Positions 54,826 to 63,027 of a DNA stretch of 64,000 nucleotides are shown piece by piece. The position numbers and the translations under genes are program-made. The notes beneath the pieces are model-generated. The model had not been told where the DNA came from, did not search any database, and saw only the letters and a list, made by a program, of their open reading frames with translations. Position 1 is the stretch's first letter, and each line of letters starts with the position of its first letter. Origin of the DNA: Fusobacterium nucleatum_L (GTDB taxonomy: Bacteria; Fusobacteriota; Fusobacteriia; Fusobacteriales; Fusobacteriaceae); NCBI RefSeq assembly GCF_050231725.1, contig NZ_CP077172.1, positions 1 through 64,000 of the forward strand. The letters are read 5' to 3'.

Positions 54826-56048
54826 GTTTTTTTGATATATTAAAGGGAAGCTTAGCCACTTTAAAAACTAATAAGTTGAGAACTCTACTTACTATGCTTG
54901 GAATAATAATAGGAATATCTTCAGTAATTGCTATGTGGGCAATAGGTAATGGGGGTAGAGATAGCATCCTAGGTGATTTAAAAAAGGTTGGTTATGGTAA
55001 ATTTACTGTGACTATTGACTATAAAAATGAAAATTTTAAATATAGAGATTATTTCACTTTGGAAACTGTGAGTATGTTAAAGGCTTCAAATAAATTTAAA
55101 GCTGTTGCTGCAAGTATAGAAGACAGATTTAGAATCATGAAAGATAACAAACCATATTTTTCTTTTGGTGATGTAAGTACAGAAGATTTTGAAAAAATAT
55201 CACCAGTTACTATAATAAGTGGAAGAAATTTTTTACCATTTGAATATGATACAAATGAAAGAGTCATAACTATTGATAATATGTCTGCTAAAAAATTATT
55301 TGGTGATATAAAATCAGCACTAGGTCAATCAGTTGAAATAAGTAGAGATAGAAAAAAAGCAGGACATTCATATAAAATAATAGGAGTATTTAAAAGTCCC
55401 TATGAGTCTTTTGGTAAATTATTTGGTGATGGAGACAATTTTCCTGTAATATTTAGAATGCCATATAAAGCTTATGCAATTTCATTTAACCAAGACCCAG
55501 ATGTTTTTGATAATTTAATTGTTGAAGCTAAAAATGGAAATGAAATAAGTAAAGCTATGTTAGAAGCAAAGAATATATTAGAATTTAATAAAAATGCTAA
55601 AAATCTCTATGTTACAAATGCTGTTTCAAATGATATAGAATCTTTTGATAAAATTTTATCAACCCTTAGTCTTTTTGTAACTTTAGCAGCTAGTATTTCG
55701 TTACTTGTTGGAGGTATAGGAGTTATGAATATAATGCTTGTAACTGTTGTAGAAAGAACAAAAGAAATTGGAATTAGAAAGGCATTAGGAGCTAAAAATA
55801 GAGATATTTTAAAACAATTTTTATTTGAATCTATAATTTTAACCGTTTTTGGAGGACTTGTTGGCATTTTTATAGGAATACTTTTTGGCTTACTCACAGG
55901 GGTAGTTGTAGGAATAAAACCATTATTCTCATTAGTTTCAATAATAGTTTCACTGAGTATTTCAGTTATAGTTGGGGTTATTTTTGGAGTGAGTCCTGCG
56001 AGAAGAGCAGCTAAATTAAATCCTATTGATGCATTGAGAACTGAATAA
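54822..56048 (+). CDS. MacB-type ABC transporter permease
   Basis: This is a 408-residue inner-membrane FtsX-family permease: one N-terminal transmembrane segment (LRTLLTMLGIIIGISSVIAMW), a large periplasmic MacB_PCD domain, and three C-terminal segments with VERTKEIGIRKALGAKNRDILKQFLFES between them. It ends with SPARRAAKLNPIDALRTE, the normal MacB terminus. It is the last gene of the efflux operon, followed by a strong terminator. Confidence 0.95.
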   Translation: MSFFDILKGSLATLKTNKLRTLLTMLGIIIGISSVIAMWAIGNGGRDSILGDLKKVGYGKFTVTIDYKNENFKYRDYFTLETVSMLKASNKFKAVAASIEDRFRIMKDNKPYFSFGDVSTEDFEKISPVTIISGRNFLPFEYDTNERVITIDNMSAKKLFGDIKSALGQSVEISRDRKKAGHSYKIIGVFKSPYESFGKLFGDGDNFPVIFRMPYKAYAISFNQDPDVFDNLIVEAKNGNEISKAMLEAKNILEFNKNAKNLYVTNAVSNDIESFDKILSTLSLFVTLAASISLLVGGIGVMNIMLVTVVERTKEIGIRKALGAKNRDILKQFLFESIILTVFGGLVGIFIGILFGLLTGVVVGIKPLFSLVSIIVSLSISVIVGVIFGVSPARRAAKLNPIDALRTE

Positions 56049-56063
56049 AAATAAAAAAATTTT

Positions 56064-56099
56064 AGTGGGTGCAGTTAAAAAACACCCACTTATTTTTTT
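56064..56099 (+). terminator. Intrinsic terminator after the efflux operon
   Basis: AGTGGGTG (56064-56071) pairs with CACCCACT (56083-56090), followed by a seven-T run. It also contains the last codons of the small acidic gene on the other strand. Confidence 0.85.
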
Positions 56100-56385
56100 C
56101 TAAAATCTGACATATTTTTTTCTGTATCATCTTCTATAGGGTCTTCATAAAGATCCATATCATTTTCTACTGTATCATCTTCAATATATGTTTCCCAATA
56201 ATATGGATCCTCTTCTTCTGAATCATACTCATCCATATCATACTCCTCGTCCTCTTTTCCTATATCATCATTATAAGAAAGCAACTTTTCTCCATTTCTT
56301 ATTAGATATGGTTCATAATCTTTTTTTCTTGGCCAAATATACAAATTGATAAAATTAACAATAAAAAAATAATAGATTTTTTCAT
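56090..56385 (-). pseudogene. Small acidic secreted protein, frameshifted in an A7 tract
   Basis: On the minus strand a well-formed start (AGGAGGGG then ATG 56385) begins a signal peptide, MKKSIIFLLLILSICIFGQEKK. That frame then runs to a stop within a few codons. The +1 frame picks up at once with DYEPYLIRNGEKLLSYNDD and 60 strongly acidic residues (EEYDMDEYDSEEEDPYYW, EDDTVENDMDLYEDPIEDD), ending at 56090. Adding one A to the seven-base A run (T7 at 56321-56327 on the given strand) would restore a ~98-residue exported acidic protein. The family is unknown. A slipped-strand on/off switch or a sequence error could explain it. Confidence 0.65.
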
Positions 56386-56545
56386 AGATACCCCTCCTAA
56401 GAATAAAAACTAATTATATTTTTATTCTACTACAATAATTTTTTTAATCAAGTGAAAAATATAAAATTTTAGTTTTATTATTAAACAAAACCTAAAAAAT
56501 ATGTTAAAATAAAGAGAAAATAAAATAATATTATAGGGGGAGATT

Positions 56546-56611
56546 ATGGAGAATTTAACTATTGGAGCCTCAATTTTAATAAACTTTAAGTTGCAAAAGA
56601 TAATGAAATAA
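56546..56611 (+). CDS. Possible 21-residue peptide
   Basis: The short frame MENLTIGASILINFKLQKIMK follows AGGGGGA at good spacing. It is the only translatable start in this gap. It could be a leader peptide or the remnant of a longer gene; no family is recognised. Confidence 0.25.
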   Translation: MENLTIGASILINFKLQKIMK

Positions 56612-56698
56612 ATATAATGAAATAAAAAATATTGAAATATAAAGAAAATTTAAGTTACAGTAAGTTAGATAATAAAAAATATTTGTCCTTTTTTATAT

Positions 56699-56722
56699 AA
56701 ACCGACATTTTATTGTCGGTTT
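56699..56722. promoter_or_regulatory. Perfect 9-bp inverted repeat upstream of the AlbA/ATPase gene
   Basis: AAACCGACA (56699-56707) and TGTCGGTTT (56714-56722) flank six bases. It is much more GC-rich than its surroundings and lies 100 bases before the next gene. With no T run directly behind it, an operator or attenuator is more likely than a terminator. Confidence 0.45.
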
Positions 56723-56821
56723 GAATGTCGCTTTTAATAAAATAGAAAAGAAAGTAATTGAATTTTAAATAGAAAGAATAAGATTCTAATTGAATAAAAT
56801 AGGGAGTCTTGGAGGGTAGAA

Positions 56822-58372
56822 ATGAAACTTTCAGATATTAAAAAGATAGCACATTCTATTTTAGAAAATCAAAATGTTGAAAATAGTTTTATTGAATATA
56901 AAAAATCAATAAATTTTAAAGACAAGATTCTAAAAACTGCTTGTGCTTTTGCTAATAACTATATGAATAATGAAATAAATTTCTTATTTATAGGCGTTGA
57001 AGAAGTAGATAATAAAGAAAATAGAGAGAAGGCAATACCTAAAAGACCAATTAGTGGAATAAAAGAATCTATGATTGAGGGGGTTGAAAATGATTTAAAA
57101 TCTCTTCTTTCAAATATTAATCCTAAAATCAATTATCATATTATACAGGATAAAATTGACAATAAATATTATCTTGTTGTTGCAATAGAGCAAGGTTCTA
57201 ATGGACCTTATCAAACAAATGAAAAAGCTGAGAAAGATAAAGAAATAAAATTAAAACAAGGAAGATATATAAGAATAAGTAGAGATACAAAACTTCCAAA
57301 TACAACAGAAGAATTTGAATTATTAAAGAAATTTGCTAATTTTTCTTTTAGTTCTGATTTGAATAATACAGCAACTATTGATGATTTAAACTATGAGTAT
57401 ATGAAAGAATATTTAGTTCAAACTAATGCAAAACAAGATATTAGAAATATGTCTAAATTGGATATGGCAAAGAGTATGGGACTTGTAAGTGAAAATGAAT
57501 ATGGTTCTTATAGAGCAAGGAATTTTGCTGTTTTAATGTTTGCAGAAACCCCTAATAAATTTATCCCTAATGTACATGTGGAAATTATTAGAGAAATAGT
57601 TGGAACAGATAAAATGGAAGTCAAAAGGTTTGATGGACCTGTTTGGTTACAAGTGAAACAAGTTAATAGATATTTTGAAGATAATATCATGGCTTCATAT
57701 ACAATAAGGGAAGCAGATAAAATAGAGCATAGAATTGTTTATAATTATCCATTGACTGCTTTTGAGGAATTAGCAACTAATGCTATTTTACATAAAGAGT
57801 ATGATACTCCTGAATATGTTGGAATATATATTTATAGAGATAGAATTTCTTTTGTGAATCATAATAGACCTTTACCTCCTGTAACTATTGAAGCTTTAAA
57901 TAATAGTAGGAGTTTTGATAAAAGACAGTATTTGAATAAAGAATTAAAAGATATGTTTTTCTCATTAAATTTGATTGAATCTTATGGTTCAGGAATAAGA
58001 AGAGCAAAAGATGCTTTAAAAAATAACGGTTCACCAAAATTAAAATTTTATCCCGATAATGATGTTGATGACTATACAAATGCTGTTATGAAGATTAATA
58101 AAGAATTTTTTAATAGTAGTCAAGTAGGAAATACTACCCAAGAAACTACCCAAGAAACTACCCAAGAAAATAATAATGTAATAAATAAAATACTTACTTT
58201 AATGGCGGAAAATCCTAGAATTACTGCTAAGCAAATATCAAGTAAAATAGAAAATATCACATTTGATGGTGTTCGTTATCATATTAGTAATTTAAAAAAA
58301 TCAGGAAAAATTAGAAGAGAAGGTTCAACAAAATCTGGAAAATGGATAGTTAAGGGGAGAGAAAATGAATAA
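56822..58372 (+). CDS. Schlafen-AlbA / HATPase-type ATP-binding regulator
   Basis: This is a 516-residue cytoplasmic protein. The N-terminal AlbA_2 domain (about 18-150) has NSFIEYKKSINFKDKILKTACAFAN and INFLFIGVEEV. The HATPase_c_4 part (about 290-410) includes LTAFEELATNAILHKEYDTPEYVGIYIYRDRISFVN and LIESYGSGIRRAKDAL. A linker of three TTQE repeats (about 438-449) is followed by a C-terminal winged helix (ARITAKQISSKIENITFDGVRYHISNLKKSGKIRR-like). Proteins of this design are often encoded inside defence islands, including BREX clusters. Its stop overlaps the start of a truncated methyltransferase frame. It starts after TGGAGGG. Confidence 0.85.
   Translation: MKLSDIKKIAHSILENQNVENSFIEYKKSINFKDKILKTACAFANNYMNNEINFLFIGVEEVDNKENREKAIPKRPISGIKESMIEGVENDLKSLLSNINPKINYHIIQDKIDNKYYLVVAIEQGSNGPYQTNEKAEKDKEIKLKQGRYIRISRDTKLPNTTEEFELLKKFANFSFSSDLNNTATIDDLNYEYMKEYLVQTNAKQDIRNMSKLDMAKSMGLVSENEYGSYRARNFAVLMFAETPNKFIPNVHVEIIREIVGTDKMEVKRFDGPVWLQVKQVNRYFEDNIMASYTIREADKIEHRIVYNYPLTAFEELATNAILHKEYDTPEYVGIYIYRDRISFVNHNRPLPPVTIEALNNSRSFDKRQYLNKELKDMFFSLNLIESYGSGIRRAKDALKNNGSPKLKFYPDNDVDDYTNAVMKINKEFFNSSQVGNTTQETTQETTQENNNVINKILTLMAENPRITAKQISSKIENITFDGVRYHISNLKKSGKIRREGSTKSGKWIVKGRENE
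58133..58168 (+). repeat. Three 12-base tandem repeats in the TTQE linker
   Basis: ACTACCCAAGAA is repeated three times without mismatch, in frame, encoding TTQE each time. Unit gain or loss would change linker length without breaking the frame. Confidence 0.9.
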
Positions 58373-58436
58373 AAGTAGCTTAAAAATTTTTGCAATAGAA
58401 GCAAGAAAAGAATTAATGGAAAAAATGAGCCTATAA
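58365..58436 (+). pseudogene. 23-codon stub resembling the N-terminus of PglX-type methyltransferases
   Basis: ATG 58365 overlaps the preceding stop by eight bases. The frame reads MNKSSLKIFAIEARKELMEK and then ends at a double stop (TAATAA). MNKSxLKxFAxEARxELxxK is the usual beginning of BREX PglX and related Eco57I-type DNA methyltransferases, which are over 1,000 residues long. The rest of the gene is absent, and the TonB receptor terminator follows at once. It looks like the edge of a deleted BREX or restriction locus. Confidence 0.6.
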
Positions 58437-58477
58437 TAATTGATAATTATTATAGAGCTTTTAAAATTTAAAAAAAT

Positions 58478-58521
58478 AAGGCTACTATTTTTTTATTACA
58501 AAAATAATAGCCTTGTTTTTT
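58478..58521. terminator. Bidirectional terminator between the stub and the TonB receptor
   Basis: AAGGCTA pairs with TAGCCTT, extended by A/T pairs, with T runs on both strands. Confidence 0.75.
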
Positions 58522-58536
58522 CATTCTTTAATAGTA

Positions 58537-60633
58537 TTAAAATTTATATTTTATTCCCATATAAAACGTTCTTCCATCAGCAGGCATAACAGTATACATT
58601 CTTGAACCAACATATTCAAAATATAATTTATCAAATAGATTGTTAATTCCTCCATATATAGTAATACCATTTTCATGATGATAGTTAAGAGATAAGTCAG
58701 TAACTGAATAAGAACTTATAAATCCTTCCTCTTCTTTGTCTTTCATATTACTGAAATTACTATATTTTCCACTATAACCATAACGAATACTAGAAGAAAA
58801 TCTTGGTGTAAATTGATATGTTGCCTCTAAAGTTAGAGAGTGTTTTGGAACTTTTTGAAGTCCTGAATTACTCCAATCTATATAACTTCCTGGATTTACA
58901 AATTCTCCTTCTCTTCCATTATATTCTCTTTTTCCTTTTAGGTAAGCATAACTTTCTTTTAATTCTAATTTTCCTAATTTTTGACTTAAACTCAGTTCTA
59001 TACCTTTTCTTTTAGTTTTCAAAATATTTATTGTTTTTCTTCCAAAACCTAAATTTGGATCTAATATATAGTTTCTGCTCATTTCATTATCTGTTTTTGA
59101 ATAAAAGGCAGTTAAATTAACAGTTGAAAAACCTAAATATTCTCTCCAACCAATCTCATATAAATCATAAATTTCATCTTCACCTTTGGTTGCTTTTATA
59201 TCATGTTTTGAAAAATCATCTGTTATATCAAGTCCATCTGGTGAAGTAAATCCTCTTTCATATCTAGCATAAATTTTTCCAGTATCACTATAATTATAGC
59301 CTAAACTTAATTCATAATTTGTATTATGCCGATGACTAACCTCATTTCCTTTATTTTTAGCTGCTTTTTTATCAAATCCCCAATAAGTGTAATCTCTTCT
59401 AATACCCTGAGAACTTTCAAAATTACCATATCTTAAAGTATTTAATAAATAAAATGCCATAGTTTTTTTATTATATTTAAAAGAAAGTGGATTTATAATA
59501 TAAGTTTTCTTTTTATAGCTTAAAGTTTTATAGTCATTATATTCTAATTTAGCATCTTGTTTATAAAGATCAAATCCTAATAATAAACTGCTACCTTCAA
59601 AAGGTGTATTTTTTGCATATTCAATATCAAATTTATTTTTGAAACCATAAGTATGATGATACATTACTTGATTTCCAAGATATGTATTAGAAAAATTACC
59701 CTTATTATAAAAAACATCAACTAAATATTTAGTGTTTTTTGTAGGATTTAAATTGTAACTTAAATTAATACTTTCAAATTTTCTATCGGCATTTGCATAG
59801 CCACTTTTTATTTTTTCAATTTTATGTCCATTTTTATCTAAACCAATAGTAACTTTTCTGTTTTCAGGAATATAATTCTTTTTTTCTTTCATAAACTTTT
59901 GATAATTAATAGTTCTTACAAATTGTCCTTTTTCAAATAATTTACTATATCTAAGTGACAAATTTTGTTTATCACTTATTTGAAAATTTACTCCTGCACT
60001 AAAGTAATCACTATTTCTGTATGTATCTTTAAAGTATAAGTCTTTATTATCTCTTAAATATGAAGCCTGTAAACTGATTTTATCTGTTAATTTATGCCCA
60101 AAAGCTAGACTATATTTTTCACCTTTTGTTCCAATAGAAACTTCAGCTGAATTTATTGGTTTTGAAAGTCTCTTTAAATTAGTAGTAATATTTATAACTC
60201 CTCCAGCAGTACCAGAACCATAAATAATAGATCCTCCACCAGGAATAACTTCTATTCTTTCTATATTTTCAACAGGAACAATATTATAATTAGTTTGTAA
60301 TGGGTGGTTTACCAAAGTTGTTATAGGTGCACCATCAACTAAAACTTGTAAATTTTTTGCAGAACTTCCTTCACCTTGTCCTCTAATATCAATCTCTCCC
60401 CAACCAGTTTTTCCAACATTTATGCTTGGAATATCATCTAAAACTGATGATAAATCCTTGTAACCTTTCTCTTGAATATCCTTTTTTTCAAGAACAATAA
60501 CATTTTTGGTATTTTTCATCTTGGTTATTTCAATATAGTCTGACTTAATATTACTTTCAGGTAAATTTATTATTTGTTCTGAAAATACTGAAAAATTTGC
60601 AATGATAAAAATTAATAATAAACTTTTTTTCAT
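58537..60633 (-). CDS. TonB-dependent outer-membrane receptor
   Basis: This is a 698-residue receptor: signal peptide MKKSLLLIFIIANFSVFSE, plug domain (about 35-165) with NVIVLEKKDIQEKGYKDLSSVLDDIPSINV and IERIEVIPGGGSIIYGSGTAGGVINI, and a 22-strand barrel ending in MGIKYKF. The substrate is not readable; iron complexes, haem or cobalamin are all possible. ATG 60633 is chosen behind TGGAGG; an ATG 12 bases earlier is part of that ribosome site. It is transcribed alone from the promoter at 60683-60711. No cobalamin riboswitch was seen in the short leader. Confidence 0.93.
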   Translation of the reverse strand: MKKSLLLIFIIANFSVFSEQIINLPESNIKSDYIEITKMKNTKNVIVLEKKDIQEKGYKDLSSVLDDIPSINVGKTGWGEIDIRGQGEGSSAKNLQVLVDGAPITTLVNHPLQTNYNIVPVENIERIEVIPGGGSIIYGSGTAGGVINITTNLKRLSKPINSAEVSIGTKGEKYSLAFGHKLTDKISLQASYLRDNKDLYFKDTYRNSDYFSAGVNFQISDKQNLSLRYSKLFEKGQFVRTINYQKFMKEKKNYIPENRKVTIGLDKNGHKIEKIKSGYANADRKFESINLSYNLNPTKNTKYLVDVFYNKGNFSNTYLGNQVMYHHTYGFKNKFDIEYAKNTPFEGSSLLLGFDLYKQDAKLEYNDYKTLSYKKKTYIINPLSFKYNKKTMAFYLLNTLRYGNFESSQGIRRDYTYWGFDKKAAKNKGNEVSHRHNTNYELSLGYNYSDTGKIYARYERGFTSPDGLDITDDFSKHDIKATKGEDEIYDLYEIGWREYLGFSTVNLTAFYSKTDNEMSRNYILDPNLGFGRKTINILKTKRKGIELSLSQKLGKLELKESYAYLKGKREYNGREGEFVNPGSYIDWSNSGLQKVPKHSLTLEATYQFTPRFSSSIRYGYSGKYSNFSNMKDKEEEGFISSYSVTDLSLNYHHENGITIYGGINNLFDKLYFEYVGSRMYTVMPADGRTFYMGIKYKF

Positions 60634-60682
60634 AATTTCCTCCATTTAAAATAAAGTATTTAAATAATTTTTTTATCGAAAC

Positions 60683-60711
60683 ATTATAAAATATGTTATT
60701 TAAAAAATCAA
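60683..60711 (-). promoter_or_regulatory. Promoter of the TonB-dependent receptor gene
   Basis: TTGATT (60711-60706), a 17-base spacer and a perfect TATAAT (60688-60683) on the minus strand, 50 bases before the start codon. The region is AT-rich enough to hide a Fur box, but no clear 19-base palindrome is seen. Confidence 0.7.
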
Positions 60712-60860
60712 ATATTTTTTAAAGAAAAATTAATTTTCATACTATAACTGAATTATTAATAAGAGGTCACAAATTGATAATAAAATAATTGAAAATAGAT
60801 AAAATTTAAGTTATAATTACTTATAAAATTTTATAAAAAATAAAGGAGTTGTTGTGTGTT

Positions 60861-61325
60861 ATGGGACTTATGGATTTAGTAAAAAAAGCATTTTTAGGAG
60901 CTACTGATGAGGAAAACAGAAAAAATAAAGAAAAAATGAGAGCAATATTTAATGATAGTGTTCCTAATGGTGATGATTACAAATTGATTTATTGTCACAG
61001 TGAAGATACTACTAATGCTGTTGTTGTTAAGGTTACAAAACATAGTAATTTTATTGTTGGATATAAAGAAGGAGAAGTTGTAGTAATTCCTGTTAATCCT
61101 GATTTATTAGATTATGGAAAAGCAATTATATTTAACAGAAAAAATGAAAGCCATACTGATGCATCATTTGGCTTTTGTAAAGTATCTAATCCAGAAACTA
61201 CACTTTACTTTCACCCAATTACTTATGAACCAGCATTAGCTGGAAAAGGAAAATATTCTGTGGCTGTTACACAATCTAGTGCAGAAGTTGCAGAATTTAA
61301 AAACTTTTTTAAGAAAGGTTTATAG
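60861..61325 (+). CDS. Conserved-looking cytosolic protein of unknown function
   Basis: This is a 154-residue soluble protein without signal or membrane segment. It opens MGLMDLVKKAFLGATDEENRKNKEKMRAIF and continues with a mixed beta domain (YKLIYCHSEDTTNAVVVKVTKHSNFIVGYKEGEVVVIPVNPDL), ending in VAEFKNFFKKGL. I do not recognise the family. ATG 60861 is taken as start, 12 bases after AAAGGAG; an upstream TTG sits too close to that site. A terminator hairpin follows. Confidence 0.75.
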   Translation: MGLMDLVKKAFLGATDEENRKNKEKMRAIFNDSVPNGDDYKLIYCHSEDTTNAVVVKVTKHSNFIVGYKEGEVVVIPVNPDLLDYGKAIIFNRKNESHTDASFGFCKVSNPETTLYFHPITYEPALAGKGKYSVAVTQSSAEVAEFKNFFKKGL

Positions 61326-61340
61326 AATAAAATATAATAT

Positions 61341-61368
61341 AAAAAATCCTATTAATTTAGGATTTTTT
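61341..61368 (+). terminator. Terminator between the unknown cytosolic gene and the duplicated-domain gene
   Basis: AAAAAATCCT (61341-61350) and AGGATTTTTT (61359-61368) are perfect complements around eight bases. A TATAAT at 61373-61378 directly behind it may start the next transcript. Confidence 0.75.
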
Positions 61369-61407
61369 TATTGTATAATATGTGTAATAATTAATTGGAG
61401 GAAAAAT

Positions 61408-63018
61408 ATGAAAAAAATTTTAATTATTATATTTACAATAGCAATTTTTGTTACAGGAGGTATATTTGGCTATAAAAAAATTGTGTCTGATGAAAGAGAA
61501 AAGAAAATTATTCACATGTTTAATAAAGATGTTTTAAATAGTTTTGTTGAAAATAAAAAATCTGTTATAGAAAGATTAAAAACTTCTAATAAGGAAGAGG
61601 CAGATAAAATCTATAATGAATATTTAGAAACAAACCAACTTATATTAGAAAATATAAATACAGAGCATTTAGATTTTTTAAATAATATCTATAATAAAGA
61701 TTCAGAATATTACTTTACAGAAAAAGATTGGAAAACTGCCAATAAATTTTTAAATAATTATGATTTAGAGATTTTTGATTTAGCCGAGACAGAGGTTAGT
61801 ATAATAGAAGTCCCCAATTATTATTATAATATTTTCAAAGATTATGTAACTGATGATTATAGAGAATATTTAGAAATTACTTCTAAGGAAAATGAAGAGC
61901 TTTATTATACAGATGGAAGTATATTAGTTTCTTATGATAAAATAGCAGATGGACTACTAACTTGGGAAAATTTTTTAAAAAAATATCCTAATAGTGATTT
62001 AGCTGAGAAAGCTAATGAAGAGTGTAATATTTATAGAAGAATTTATATCTTAGGTTCATATGATTCACCAACAAGAGAAGGTGGCTGGGAAAATAGTGAA
62101 CTTTTCTATATACCCGAAAATAATTTAAAAGAATTTAATAGATTTATAGAAAAATACCCAGATAGTCCAACTGTTGAGCTTATAAAATATTATTTAGAAA
62201 ACTATAAAAATAAAGATGTTGAAACTCTGTTAAATGAAAAAATTGATAAAGAATTTTATCTAGGTGGCATAGAAAACAGAGAGAAAGGAAATTTATTTTC
62301 AAAAGAAAGTAATGACTTATTAAAAGAATTTAAAAAGAATAAGGAAGAAGTTATTAATAAACTAAAAACTTCAAGTAAAGAAGAAGCAAATGAAATCTAT
62401 GAAAAATATTCAGTAGATAATGATAAAATTTTAGAAAAGATAAATGAAATTGATGTTGAAATGCTAGATAATACATTCTATAAAGATGGAAATATAGAAA
62501 AAGATAAATTGAATAAACAAAATAAATTTTTAGACAGCTATGGATTAGAAGTTATACAAATTGAAGATGGTTTTATGTTAATTGAAAAAAATAAATTTTA
62601 TTATAATCTTTTTAAAAACTTTGTTACTGATGATTATAAAGAATTTTTAAAACTTCGTAGTGAAGACATAGATTATTTTGAAGATTCTAACTCTTTTGAT
62701 AAATATCTTGAAATAATAGCCAATAAAATTGTTGCTTGGGAAAAATTTTTAGAAAAATATCCAGATAGTAAATTAAAAAGAAAAGCACAAAATATTAGTT
62801 ATACATATAGAGCAGGCTATATTTTTAGGTTGACTTCTTCTGAAACAAGGGAAAGTTTAATGAATGGAAAAGGTAATGAAGCAGTAACAGAACTTAATAG
62901 ATTTATAAGAAAATATCCTAATAGTCCAACAACTGATATTATAAAGTATTATTTAGAAAACTATAAAGAAGAAGATATTAATACATTAATTTCAAAAAAA
63001 CTTAATAAAAATTTTTAG
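61408..63018 (+). CDS. Membrane-anchored protein with an internally duplicated domain
   Basis: This is a 536-residue protein with an N-terminal membrane anchor (MKKILIIIFTIAIFVTGGIFGYKK). The rest consists of two similar halves, about 34-285 and 300-536. Shared landmarks are a charged helix (NKKSVIERLKTSNKEEADKIY against NKEEVINKLKTSSKEEANEIY), YxTDDYxEFL (145-155; 405-414), WENFLKKYPNS (187-197; 444-454) and RFIEKYPDSPT (245-255; 499-508). The KYPxS elements resemble TPR turns. The family is not recognised. I start at ATG 61408 behind TTGGAGGA. A paralogue follows 9 bases downstream. Confidence 0.8.
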   Translation: MKKILIIIFTIAIFVTGGIFGYKKIVSDEREKKIIHMFNKDVLNSFVENKKSVIERLKTSNKEEADKIYNEYLETNQLILENINTEHLDFLNNIYNKDSEYYFTEKDWKTANKFLNNYDLEIFDLAETEVSIIEVPNYYYNIFKDYVTDDYREYLEITSKENEELYYTDGSILVSYDKIADGLLTWENFLKKYPNSDLAEKANEECNIYRRIYILGSYDSPTREGGWENSELFYIPENNLKEFNRFIEKYPDSPTVELIKYYLENYKNKDVETLLNEKIDKEFYLGGIENREKGNLFSKESNDLLKEFKKNKEEVINKLKTSSKEEANEIYEKYSVDNDKILEKINEIDVEMLDNTFYKDGNIEKDKLNKQNKFLDSYGLEVIQIEDGFMLIEKNKFYYNLFKNFVTDDYKEFLKLRSEDIDYFEDSNSFDKYLEIIANKIVAWEKFLEKYPDSKLKRKAQNISYTYRAGYIFRLTSSETRESLMNGKGNEAVTELNRFIRKYPNSPTTDIIKYYLENYKEEDINTLISKKLNKNF

Positions 63019-63027
63019 GGGGAATAG

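Larger units (their letters stand above)
56386..56821. other. 436-base gap with one tiny frame and one hairpin
   Basis: This stretch holds the small frame at 56546-56611, a hairpin at 56699-56722 and otherwise AT-rich sequence. I see no RNA gene or larger coding region. Confidence 0.5.

Noticed and set aside
57885..58079. Short leftward frames opposite the AlbA/ATPase gene
   Set aside because: No start signals and low-complexity composition; the rightward frame has recognisable domains.
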